Made by a program: the position numbers and the translations under genes. The notes beneath the pieces are model-generated. The model did no database searches, had not been told where the DNA came from, and saw only the letters and a list, made by a program, of their open reading frames with translations. Shown piece by piece: positions 54,324 to 64,000 of a stretch of DNA of 64,000 nucleotides. This DNA comes from Diadema setosum (Eukaryota > Echinodermata > Echinoidea > Diadematoida > Diadematidae), in the NCBI RefSeq assembly GCF_964275005.1, contig NC_092701.1, positions 35,654,520 through 35,718,519 of the forward strand, read 5' to 3'. Position 1 is the stretch's first letter, and each line of letters opens with the position of its first letter.

Positions 54324-57300
54324 ATACATGAGCATGAAGTGAAGTATGGCTCGCCTATTTTAATATGAAATTTAGAGAAAAAAAATCCACAAAGTAACAT
54401 TGTAAGGGCTGGGGATAATGATGTTTTGATATCGTTCACTATTGCTTTATTTTATTTTATTTTGTTTGTTTTGGTTTGGGGGATGGGCAGGGAGATACAT
54501 TTGCATGAATTATGGGTTCTCTTAAATGCTATACTTACAGGACACTGATCATGCACTTACACATATTTACTTTCTTTGACTTTGAAGCCAGAGTTGTGAC
54601 TCTTTTGCCCTTGACTTGGATGTACTCTTTGGACACTTTTTTATGTTCTGTGATCATAGGCAGAAATGAAGGAGGCAGATGAGAAAAATAAGATTGAGAA
54701 TGAAAATATCCTCAAGGCTACCTGTCAAAAAAAGGTAAGGACATTGATTGTCTACTCTTATCAGTGTGTTTGCAGGATATCCATTCGTATCTGGTTTGGC
54801 ATTAGGATAATCTAATTGTGGTCAGTAAATGGGATATTTTTATAACAATCCTAATCCATGAGTTGAAGTCAGGTAATTACTTCTAATACAGATTATGATA
54901 TCATTTAGTCACATGACGAAACAATGTTTGGTGTGGACCAACTAGAAATTAAACTTACTCACACATGAATAATCATTTAGTTCAAGTGCTGGTCAGTTAA
55001 GATCTCGTGCACATTGAAATCATTGCTATCATTTTATCATAATTGTTTTATAATCATTATTTGTATTAGCAATAGTTGCCAGTAGTGTTATACAACAGTC
55101 ATAATTACTACATGTGTATAACTGTTGTCGGTGTTCTCCATGTACCACCTTACTGAAAGCATTATGGTTCACATTCAGATCATTGTTTTCTTTTTTTAGT
55201 TAGTGTGATTGTACATACATCAGTGGAAATGATTTTCTGCTGTTCTATGAGAAGGAAATATTTACATCACTCTAATCAAACTTTTCTTTTAGTGTCAACA
55301 TTTGTCATTGTTTTACTTTTTTGCTGTAGATATTAGAAGTCATGACCACAGCAACAGAAAGAACCAGCAGTACTGTCATGAGCCTTCCTCTTAATGAAAC
55401 GGATTTAAATGAAAGGTAATTGACTTCTTCTTTGCCACTGCCATATTGAGACATCAATTTGAAGGATTCTAAAAGACAAATCTGCTCTAAGGATATATCA
55501 GGATTTGATAGAACCATAAAGGATTAAGACACAAAGACTGACAGTATCTGGAAACAAACATTATGGTGTTTGCAATCAGATGTAAGTAAACAAACACTAG
55601 ATGTGTATTTGCTGTGGTACTGAGAAATGAACGAAGCTTGTATTCCTGAGTCTTGTAAGACTCAATTACTATCACAGTCATATGCATTTTATTCATTCTT
55701 CAGTTATCTTTTACGTGCACATTTTGTTCTTTTACATGCCTGTTCATTTTCCCCATGAAGTGTTTCACAAAAAGATCATGAAAAACAAACAAGATGTTAT
55801 AAAGTAGAAAAAGAATGGAGTTAGTGATACAAGCTCTTATTTGATACCTCTACTTTTTATCATTAAAAATTCAAATGGCATAAGAGATTGATTTCTTATA
55901 TAGTGTTTATCAAGACCTTTGATTTCCATGATTATGAAATGCTGCTTTAAATTATTCACTTTCTGGTTCTTTTTCTTGCAGACTATTTAGAGAAGTAGAT
56001 CGTGCAAAGTCTTCATACAAGGAATATCTGGTAAGTTTAGAATTGAAAAGAGGGTGATGTGATATGGCGTACAGCCTGCTGGGTTTTTTTTTTTCCAAGT
56101 GTATACATGTTTGTAGAACCTTTTAAATAGGTGCTACTTCGTGAGGGATTTTCCAACCTTCATTTCCAATGATATGATGTGCCTTTACATACCAACGTAT
56201 CCTTCATAGTTGATATTTAGACAACTAAAAAGGATTTATCTGGACTTAATCACCAGACATCAAAATCATATTTTAGTCATCATAAAGTTTAATGAACATT
56301 GATTATTAGTTGAATGTTGAGGTCTTATTTTCATATAAAATTAGGACTTTGCCATGTGGTTTACATCTGGTTATACAAGTCGATGAAGCACTCTTGCCAA
56401 GACTGGATTCCATGTTTAGTGGTACTTTCTGATGATATTCAGTGCCTGCATTGTTTCAACCTTGTTTGAAGCTTGACTTCAGCAGTAGCCCAGCATTCCA
56501 CTCAGGTGTCATGGAGCTGGAACGGAGACTACAGGGTCTCTGTGCCCAGAGGAGGCAAGAGAACGTGGAGGCATACTCCAGAGAGGTGATGACTACATCC
56601 TATCAGTTGAATTCAAATTGTGACCCACTAAGATACACTCTCTATATCATATCTATTGATATGATTTGTGTATGACAGCATGTGTTTTACCTCACAACAA
56701 TGTTGTATGCAACTTTAAGAAGGGGAAAAAACACAAAAGAAAAGTGAATGTTTTTCAAGACCAGCTGAACAATTTTTACAATAGATCTTATCCAGCATAT
56801 GCTATCAGAAAGAGAGTGTACATTCCAAATTTTCTTACTGTTACTATTATTTCTTCTGGCAAAATCCTACATGAGTCATAACTCCTGAATCAAAACTTGA
56901 CATTTTGTAAGAGTTCACCTTGAGATACTTTACCATGAGAAGATTTTACTTGTGAATGGTTGACTTAACTTCAAACTGCCTATGCTCAACAACAATATAT
57001 TGAGTTCTTTATATGAACTATAGTCCATAATATTTAGGATGAAAATCAAACAAAGGAATTTTTAATGTAATATGGGAAGTGGTGTAAGCACTTTTAATCT
57101 TTAAGCTGGAATAAGAAATGACAGTGGATATGAATTCATCATTATAAGAGATTATATAAACATTTGATAATAAGTTCCATTAGACAAATGTCTGATTCTG
57201 TTAGGGTAGTAAACGTGACATACCTCTGAAAGAGTACGCTGATGTTGCCCTCTTACGATAGTGTCTACATTTATCTGAGTCTCCATTAAACACCAGTGAT

Positions 57301-58365
57301 TGTAATCCTACTTTAGCCCCAAAGTCTGCTTGGTCCCTGTCTGATTTTACATTCTCTTCATCTGCAGTATTTGCATCATTTCTCCTATTCTTATCACTGT
57401 CTATGACACGACAGGTTGAAGCTCCATTGCAGACAGCCAAGCGGGTTGCCCTCCTGTCGGTTGATAATTATGATACAGTCTTCAGTGTTACTAGATTTGT
57501 AAGTTGAATTTCTTGGTCATTGATCACTCATGTTTGAATCTAGAAATTAGACTGCTCTATAGTAGTGGCACACCATCTCAAAAATATACCTATCATGTCC
57601 ACAGAGACTCTTGAAAACGGATTACTGCTAGATTCTGGTGAAGTTTTCCTGCCCAATTTGTCATGAAAATTTGGATAGAAATTGAACTCCATCACTTTGT
57701 TCTGTGTAGTAAATACAGTTGAACCTCTCGTATCCGGACAAGTCGGGACCGGGGCTCATCCGGATAAGGGATTTGGCCGGATACGGGAGACTCAATGCTT
57801 TATACACGTACATATACATACACATGTACTGATGTAGCGAATTGTAGTACCACATGTAGTAATGTGTATACTGCAACCTTTCATTGTTACATTTGGGGAT
57901 GTTTGGGGATGTTAAAATGTCTGAAGGTAAGCAATTTGGAAGGAAATTTGATGTAATGTATCTTAATCATGTTCGAAGTAATATGTAATTCATGTGTGTT
58001 TGTGTAGGAGTTCTCAAGGAGTTAGGAATCCCCCTTTCCTCCCGTAATTATTAAATAAAAAATCACGGCGAGATTGCGTCCGTATAATAGAGAGATCCGG
58101 ATAAAGGAAGGCCGGATAAGAGAGGTTCAACTGTACAAAGGCACATATGCACAGGCAAATGCAGAAACCATCAGACAACGTAATCATTATATTGTTAGGT
58201 ACTATTAACAAGATTATCAGAGATTATGAATGATTTAAGCAATGCGTTTTCTTGTTTCTTAAATGCATTTTCTGCCCGTTTGTATGTCCAGTGGACTTTG
58301 TAGCCTTGAACAATCCTTTCCATACAAATAAAATGCCTTATACTAAGCGTTATCATATATTAAAT

Positions 58366-58400
<35 letters not shown>

Positions 58401-58923
58401 AACACAAGGATCAACTCTACAAACACTAGGTCATGTGCATACAGACATACAGACTCTAGAAAGACATTTATTTCATTTGTAAAATCTGAAGATTGAGAGA
58501 CTGTGACATCTCTCCCTAGATATCATACAGCGTATAAATCAATATCTAACATATTATACCCAAGACCTAGCATACAGAACAATAGTCTTTTTGACTATCA
58601 AAAGGATTGTAATGGTGTTATTTAAAGAAGAAAAAACAGTATCAGACAATAGGAAAGAAGAACAGAATGCACTTTTCAAAACTGATATATATTATATATA
58701 TATATATGTCTCTCTGTTCTTGCCCCTGCCCTAGATACGTCAGGTCTGCCTTTTGAACCTTAATGAGGGCAAGCCCAAGCATTGGTCCAGTGACCTCAAA
58801 GCCAGGATCATTGACCTCTTCATCCAGTCCGACACTGACCTCCAGAGGGTCATAAGGTCACGGGAGGGCCTCTGGTCCTCTCTTCGTGGTTTCTTCCAGT
58901 GGATTATGAGCCTCTTTGGATGA
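40636..58923 (+). CDS. GBP-like large GTPase with N-terminal signal peptide, 21 coding exons
   Basis: A GBP/atlastin (dynamin-superfamily) GTPase. Exons: 40636-40705, 41198-41436, 42046-42213, 42670-42730, 43370-43518, 44072-44158, 44683-44883, 45517-45610, 46029-46108, 49707-49844, 50684-50742, 51266-51395, 51908-52072, 52884-52974, 53862-54028, 54660-54734, 55330-55415, 55982-56030, 56472-56585, 57415-57498, 58735-58923. Phases all agree; about 831 residues plus TGA. Residues 1-28 form a signal peptide (hydrophobic ISVFSFISCFSILLDIALV, likely cut at VCA|QD). A Pro/Gly-rich linker follows, then the GBP G domain: P-loop GKYHSGKSF (119-127), switch region RPETMGVWMWG, DTEGF (177-181), SSYLIYNS, and VVQD (259-262) where GBPs have TLRD. 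About 430-830 is a mostly helical, charged C-terminal region like the GBP helical/effector domain, ending in an amphipathic WSSLRGFFQWIMSLFG. No CaaX box. Sequons: N70, N109, N185, N437, N680. The exon 7 donor is GC. The exon 19 start is uncertain (56472 or 56517). Family firm; function and location inferred. Confidence 0.93.
42552..42643 (+). mobile_element. 92-bp MITE, TTAACCCTTTGTATG family, copy 1
   Basis: ttaaccctttgtatgctttg...gattggcacagaaa...gtgttaa. The same sequence occurs inverted at 52997-53088, also in an intron of the GBP-like gene. Confidence 0.65.
43587..43735. mobile_element. fragment resembling a pogo/Tigger-type MITE
   Basis: Starts tacagtcaaatctgtctaca and contains gtggctgttatagacatgtg, phrases typical of Tigger-like ends (CAGTCAAACCTGTCTATA). 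The right end could not be found. Intron 5 of the GBP-like gene. Confidence 0.4.
46471..47012. repeat. two copies of a ~195-bp direct repeat, 349-bp offset
   Basis: 46471-46670 and 46820-47012 share catttgaagtgatttaagtg, gatattttcaagggtaatga and gacaaaatgtata blocks with few differences, so the duplication is recent or the family is young. In the 3.6-kb intron 9 of the GBP-like gene. Confidence 0.85.
47008..47053. repeat. perfect 22-bp palindrome with 2-base loop
   Basis: 47008-47029 (aatcactttcaaagcaatgt plus at) and 47032-47053 are exact inverse complements with only CA between them. Lies at the right edge of the second direct-repeat copy. Confidence 0.9.
47583..47797. repeat. GC-rich degenerate GGGCCC/CCTGGG repeat tract
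   Basis: About 215 bp of imperfect ggcccctggg and cccgggcc units in an otherwise AT-rich intron. Frames on both strands are Gly/Pro/Ala/Leu-only and not credible proteins. Confidence 0.85.
48303..48352. repeat. tandem duplicate of gcgcgagtactgcagagcgc
   Basis: Two 24-bp copies at 48303-48326 and 48329-48352 within a CG-alternating stretch; potential Z-DNA-like composition. Intron 9 of the GBP-like gene. Confidence 0.85.
48657..48764. repeat. hairpin with 46-bp arms and 16-base loop
   Basis: 48657-48702 and 48719-48764 are inverse complements at 38 of 46 positions; the stem nearest the loop (gacagcgcgtctcagg) is perfect. A third copy of cagcgcgtctcaggtgatgt lies at 48770-48789. In a GBP-like intron. 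Confidence 0.85.
49017..49500. mobile_element. probable worn TTAA-type MITE
   Basis: Starts TTAAAGGGACATTCC (49017), a common Kolobok-type end. It contains an inverted pair, aacaaggatgatgacat (about 49161-49177) and atgtcatcatccttgtt (49328-49344). The right terminus was not identified, so the end is approximate. Confidence 0.4.
50419..50598. mobile_element. 180-bp full-length hairpin MITE with TA target duplication
   Basis: Starts CAGTTCAGCCAGCGATCAAG and ends with the complement CTTGATCGCTGGCTGAACTG, flanked by TA on both sides. The arms pair over about 85 bp with only a few differences and one small unpaired insertion near the turn. Tc1/mariner-type target. Located 86 bp upstream of GBP-like exon 11. 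Confidence 0.9.
52997..53088 (-). mobile_element. 92-bp MITE, TTAACCCTTTGTATG family, copy 2 (inverted)
   Basis: Its complement reads tttaactctttgtatgttct...gctgattggctcagaaa...gtacacactgtac..., aligning along its whole length with 42552-42643. Confidence 0.65.
54272..54316. repeat. (TA)n microsatellite
   Basis: About 22 TA units; intron 15 of the GBP-like gene. Confidence 0.95.
57716..58133. mobile_element. 418-bp pogo/Tigger-like MITE
   Basis: Ends CAGTTGAACCTCTCGTATCC and GGATAAGAGAGGTTCAACTG, with TA at 57714-57715 and 58134-58135. TA duplication and CAGTTGAACCTCTC-type ends are characteristic of pogo/Tigger elements. Internal subterminal copies of tccggataa support this. No transposase frame. 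In the last intron of the GBP-like gene. Confidence 0.85.
58372..58399. repeat. (CA)n microsatellite
   Basis: About 13 CA units. Confidence 0.95.
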
Positions 58924-60020
58924 TTTCTTCTTTCGATCATGTTGGATGGATTTTGAAATACAGATACAAAACAAGAAAGAGTGAATATTTTGAGATAAAA
59001 GCTCTATGCAAATCTTGGATAGATTTGTGGTTAATTACCATGGATATTATCATAATTGGAAGCAATTAGCAAAAGTCAATTTACGTTCGTCACAAAATGT
59101 TCATCCCTGAAATTACCAACAGTCAATCTATGCTCACCACAAAATGTTCATCCCCAAAAGGGTTTAAATAACAAGTAATAGATTATTGATGGCACAAGCT
59201 GAATTGTGTATACATGCAATCTTACCTGAAATTGCAACTTGATTAAACAGCAAATGTTGTGAAGTCTCAGTAATAACCAACTTGCTGGATTTCTGAAATT
59301 CACCATTTTGTTCTCTGAACAGGTAGAAAAATGAAAGAATCAATAAATACCTTAATCATCGATTCTAAGAATAGAAACAGCAACAACTTAATCACTTGCT
59401 TGTGAGTAGTAGTGACCTTCCATTTCATTGTGGCATGTGAATGTATTCACTTTAATTTCTCTGTAAGAGTACTCAATAGTTATTGAATGTTCATGAAGCC
59501 CACAATATTATGGCTTAATCATGGCTGCCTATATTTTGTTATCAACCAACGGAATGATTTCTACTCTGATTAAGTTTTGCGATGATCTGAAAGCTTGATA
59601 CAAATTGTATGTAATATGACAGAAGGTGCCCAATCTCATTTTCTACAGTGAGAAACGATGCATCGGCATGAAATTTGTACTTCATCATCTCTTCTTCACA
59701 TGTGCATCGCTATATTATTGATCAGTGAAAGAAAAAGTCTCACTGACAAGATTTCTGAAAAGACCAATTCATTCACAACTAGATGTATGTGCTATACTGT
59801 ATGTGGTTATGCATATTTATACACACTATGATATACACAGGTCATTGGAATATTATACAAAGCCAAAGACTGCAACATCTGAAATCTGTATGTATGTCAA
59901 AACAGTTTGAACGATCAGTTTTTGATTTTCCAAAAATGTTATATATTGATGTGGTGCTGTATTAGTTTAATGAGTCTGAGTATGCATTTTGTATCACATT
60001 AAAGTCTTACTGACTCTTGT
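58924..60020 (+). other. probable 3' UTR of the GBP-like gene
   Basis: Directly follows the TGA. An ATTAAA hexamer at 59998-60003 followed by a T/G-rich stretch (60010-60040) is the best poly-A signal candidate. No coding potential. Confidence 0.5.
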
Positions 60021-60250
60021 ATTTGTTTGCTTGTTTGTTTCAATCCATATTCATGTAAGTCATGTGTACCTGTTTATTAAGACATTTAAGTTTTGTTTGA
60101 TGTTACTTTTTTTTTTCTTTTTGCGTCAGTGAGAATTCAATTTGTTTTGTTTTCACATGCGATGGGTGATGACAGTAAAGTTTCAGCCTGTAGAGAATAA
60201 GTACAATTATTGACCTATCTGCATATTAAGAGTGAGAATTTATATCTATC

Positions 60251-60443
<193 letters not shown>

Positions 60444-60692
60444 GAAGAGTTTGTTTGCAAAAACCGATAAGTCCATATTTGTCAAATGGAGATATTTACG
60501 ATTAAAGGTCAAGAAAAATAAAGAGAATAATAAGAACATTTTTGCTTCTTTTGACCATAACTTCAAAAATATACCTCTATATGTATAGTGACCAATATAT
60601 CATTTAAAAGGTATTATTTTGTACTGTATGACAGAGATCGTACTTCAAAATCTTCAAAAATGGACTTATTGGTTTTTGCAAACAAACCCTTC
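60444..60692. mobile_element. 249-bp MITE inserted in a TA microsatellite
   Basis: gaagagtttgtttgcaaaaa at 60444 and ttttgcaaacaaacccttc ending at 60692 are inverse ends of 32 bp with two mismatches. (TA)n runs border both sides, consistent with insertion at TA. Confidence 0.8.
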
Positions 60693-60693
<1 letters not shown>

Positions 60694-60756
<63 letters not shown>

Positions 60757-60858
60757 AGCTTAATACAAACATGTTTCGAAGCGCTTTACAATTATCAAAT
60801 TATCTCTCTCTCTACATATACGTGTATATATATGTGTATATATATATATATATATATA
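60694..60858. repeat. (TA)n microsatellite, two blocks
   Basis: 60694-60754 and 60820-60858, separated by unique sequence; right-hand flank of the 60444-60692 MITE. Confidence 0.9.
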
Positions 60859-61091
60859 CATTAGATATATAATAGAGAGAGATGGGGAGAGAGTGATATA
60901 CTACTCAAGTACATATACACTGAATGATTAGGGTGAAAGGGTATAGTTTGAAAAAAAGTGTAAATAATCCTATGTTGCTCATGAAATTGTTGAGAAGAGG
61001 GCTATTTTCTTTCAAGTGTTAGCGCTCAACCACTGCTATATATATATTTTTTTTTATCCATTTTTGTTCAAAATTCAATGTATTCTATTCT

Positions 61092-61244
61092 GGGCCCCAT
61101 TTCATAAAAGCTTGGTAGAACAGCAAATTCCCATATCAACGGCCAATCAGGAAACTTGATTCTTGCCATTTCCAAGACGATTGCCATTTCATCATAACAA
61201 GAGACAGGTTACGATCTACAGCAACTTTTCATGAAATGGGGCCC
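61092..61244. mobile_element. 153-bp MITE with GGGCCCCATTTCAT ends
   Basis: Begins gggccccatttcataaaag and ends cttttcatgaaatggggccc, inverted ends of about 20 bp. Non-coding. Confidence 0.8.
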
Positions 61245-62479
61245 CGGTGCATGCGTGACATGAAGAATTTAAGTCGAACTTAAAAGTTAAGATTGACTAG
61301 AAATGATGGTATGCTGTGTGTGTCTTCAATTTTGCTCATCTTTCTAGTTAATATGAGGATTTTTGAAACTTTTTTTTTCATGTAACGGTTAGCTATACTT
61401 GTAAGAATAATAATGGAATTATTCTGTCAATGTCGATGGTAATTTGAAGAGACGATAATTAAGGCTAATAAATTGACATGCCATAATGGTTTTTTTTTTT
61501 TTGTTCTTCTTCTTGCTGTTTTTTCGTGAAACGTACACCCCCAGGGGATTAGATTGGGGCTGACCAGAGGAGGCTGGAGGAGGCCTGTACAACAAAACAA
61601 TACGATCCGCAAGCGATCAAGCTGACCTAGTTTTCGATATCATTTCGGAAGAACATAAAAGAGCAGGTAGGTTCCTGTGTTGTTCATAGTTGTGGATGCG
61701 AACTACTTTTAGCGCTACTACACTGGTAAGTGATAATTTAAGTTCATGATGAAGTGTGTCAAGTAGCCATAAATGAGGGAGACAATCGCCTTGACAATGA
61801 TAACTTTTGAATAGATTCAGTGTTGGATCCGTTGCGTTGGCACAGTGGTGTTTTGTTCGACGGAAAGCTGAGCCAAATGTTTGTAGCCCAGTCGCTGTAT
61901 TTGTTTCTACATGCTTTGTGCACAGCGTCTAGTCGGGCTAAGCTGAAAAGAGTTACCACCCTCTACGAAGACGGTGCAACGTCCCGGGCAGGCGGCGGCG
62001 GCGGCTTGCAACCTGGCCTGCTGGGGGGAATCGGGCGCCGGGAGTCGTTGGGCGTGGGGAGAGTGGGTGGGTGCACAGAGCATGGCAAGTTATGTTTACA
62101 ATTACAAAGGTTAGCCAGTTAAAACCGGGTTTAAGTGCAATACAGTAGTAGACCTATAAACACTGGGATTCTTCCCCAAAACGATAGCCGATTGTAATGA
62201 CAGTCACAAAGAATTTTATGATGTCTGGACGTGCATGGTGCTGATGAAGAATGTGAAGAACACTGACCTAGCTGACACTGACAGTATAGTAACACTGATC
62301 TGTGTATATACGTTTAGTATAGTAGTGACAGTTTACGCAGCTACAGGTACAGTACCGGTACCGGTAATTGGTATACTAGACTCTATACTGGACAGCATGG
62401 TAATTCCAGATGGACGCGCACATTTCAGGCTACTAATGACGTTCATGATTACTATAGGACTTCGTAGGGGAAAATTGTG
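61245..62479. other. intergenic DNA, no gene recognised
   Basis: A GC-rich patch at 61975-62060 contains ggcggcggcggc. The frame 61820-62122 is open but low-complexity and matches no family I know. Confidence 0.4.
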
Positions 62480-63350
62480 AAATCGGCCCCACTACCCATA
62501 CCGCAGCAGTGCACGTGCACCTGTGCATTAGCAAGCAAGGTTAGGTTAGGGTTGTATTTATGGTTAAATTGGCCGTTAAATTAGTAGAGGGACATTAGAG
62601 AGTCCTTCCGAAAATAAAAAGTTGAAGACCAAAGAAAAAATGGGAGAAAGGGAGGACGAAAGATGCAATGCTGTGGAAATCGGCCCTGCCCTGCCACTGT
62701 ATCAATCTCGCGTAAATGCCACTTGGTGCATGGACTGGATTCATGAGTCATACTGTGGAAGAAGGCCCCATCACCGTGCTTATTTACCAATGAACGCCAC
62801 ACGGTTGGGCTAAATTCACGAGTATAAATAGGCGAGCCGCTGTAGTATCAGAACAGACACGCAGTGGTGGGGCCTATTTCACAAGTATATGCCTCACAGA
62901 GCCTGGTATACCAGGTTCCAGTGGACATATGATCAGTTGCTCCCACGGGAACCTGGTAGGCCTATAAGTCCTGCAAAACACAGCCTGAACGCCGAACGCA
63001 AAGCCACAGTAGGGGCCTATAACTATGTACAAGGAACGCCCCAGGGTTAGTAGGCCTATAGACCTCTACCACAGGTTCCCGTAAGGAACAGGTTAAAATT
63101 GTTTCTTGCAATTCTTTGTGGTCATAATAAATGTAAGAAAGGAAAAACAAAATCCGCAAAATCATGAAATTGGCCCCACCGCAGTGCACTTAAGGTAAGG
63201 GTTAGGGTTTAGGGTTAGGTTAGGGTTGTATTTATGATTAAATTGGCCGTAAAATTAGTCAAGGGACGGAGTCGCGAGTATAAACAGGCAAGCCACTGTA
63301 GTATTAATATGGACATGCAGTGGCGGGGCCTATTTCACGAGTATGCCACA
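62480..63350. repeat. duplicated segment with telomere-like motifs
   Basis: 62484-62592 plus 62812-62890 correspond to 63168-63350: shared ggttaggttagggttgtatt, ggttaaattggccgt, cgagtataaa.aggc.agcc and ggggcctatttcac blocks in the same order. GGTTAG/GGGTTA runs occur in both copies. Non-coding. Confidence 0.75.
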
Positions 63351-63402
63351 AAATCAAATCTAAATCATATCTAAATCAAATCTATAATGCTGTCCATTCT
63401 AT

Positions 63403-63494
63403 TAACCTGTTGAGGACGAGTCCCGAGTATACTTGGGCAAGCGTCCATGGGAAATGCATGTTCTAGCAAAATCAAACCGTCCTCAACGGCTTAA
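63403..63494. mobile_element. 92-bp MITE, CCTGTTGAGGACGAGT family, copy 2
   Basis: ttaacctgttgaggacgagt ... ccgtcctcaacggcttaa; related to 30926-31011 along the full length. Confidence 0.65.
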
Positions 63495-64000
63495 AACTGA
63501 ACAATAAAATAACTTTCATTTGTAATTGATGCACTGCTTGAACCACTGGCATGTCTGTCTTTATAGCCAGGTTGAGGTATTCACTGTTCATTTGCAGATT
63601 TGTGTTGAGGCAATTAAAACTTTGGGGATTACTGATGTCCTTAACAATGCAATGGAATCCTTTATGGTTGTAATGTTACTGAGATGTGATCTACCGGTAC
63701 CACTATGTACATTTAGAAAATGAATGTTATGTAGAAATCAATGTAGTGAAACGTGCTTTTGTCAATCCACTGTGTGACTTCACATGAACTGTACACTCCA
63801 TTCATAAAGTTTAGCAAACATGTGACAGAATGTGGATCAAACTGCCATCAGACATTGTTCTCTGTACAACTGTCAGCAAGTACCGGTAAAGCAAAGGAAC
63901 TTTGTTCAACATCTTTACAAGCACTAGTACCCGGTACTTTTGATCCAACAATGACACAGTATGCATGACTGATATCACTGTCAGCTAGGCCACGTGTTTG
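63495..64000. other. unassigned DNA at the right edge
   Basis: Short open frames (63526-63723, 63753-63968) have no recognisable domain and no convincing splice signals. Nothing else seen. Confidence 0.4.

Noticed and set aside
61820-62122. 100-residue frame with a Gly-rich tail, considered as a first exon
   Set aside because: The Gly run derives from a GGC repeat and the rest matches nothing; no supporting downstream exon.

Overview
The window is animal nuclear DNA. The genes are split into many short exons with consensus splice sites, and introns and spacers are AT-rich and crowded with short inverted-repeat transposons, SINE-like tRNA heads and microsatellites. An apterous-class LIM-homeobox gene, a complete NDOR1 gene and a GBP-like GTPase gene, together with a foldback transposon resembling the sea urchin TU family and TTAGGG-type telomere-like repeats, suggest an echinoderm, most likely a sea urchin. 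The species is inference; the gene families are read directly from the translations.

Layout: (1) 1-8620 is non-coding DNA upstream of, or in an intron of, the LIM-homeobox gene. (2) 8621-10638, plus strand: the last two coding exons of an Lhx2/9 (apterous) gene; its LIM-domain exons must lie to the left of the window. The intron carries the 3' end of a LINE. (3) 10639-19057 has no recognisable gene but holds a tandem duplication with a 376-bp TTA-flanked MITE in one copy, and a 1.56-kb foldback element that has split a SINE. (4) 19058-37366, minus strand: a complete 14-exon gene for NADPH-dependent diflavin oxidoreductase 1 (NDOR1/Tah18). All exon phases close and give 600 residues. Its introns hold a 1.3-kb long-TIR element, a 4.3-kb composite repeat block, several MITEs and a decayed duplicate of exon 8. 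(5) 37367-40635 is the spacer between two divergent genes, with poly-C, an interstitial telomere-like array inside a 240-bp inverted-repeat element, and a hairpin MITE. (6) 40636-58923, plus strand: a 21-exon gene for a GBP/atlastin-type large GTPase of about 831 residues. Unusually, it has a clear N-terminal signal peptide, several N-glycosylation sequons and a variant guanine-recognition motif. (7) 58924-64000: the probable 3' UTR, AT microsatellites, MITEs and a duplicated segment with telomere-like motifs; no gene recognised.

The three genes do not form a functional unit. Lhx2/9 is a developmental transcription factor, NDOR1 supplies electrons to cytosolic Fe-S cluster assembly, and the GBP-like protein is a dynamin-superfamily GTPase. 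The most unusual observations are the GBP-like GTPase apparently directed to the secretory pathway, the foldback element with 8-bp target duplication nested in a SINE, and the telomere-repeat-cored inverted-repeat element. Exon borders were read by eye from splice consensus, phase continuity and protein similarity; no database search was run.
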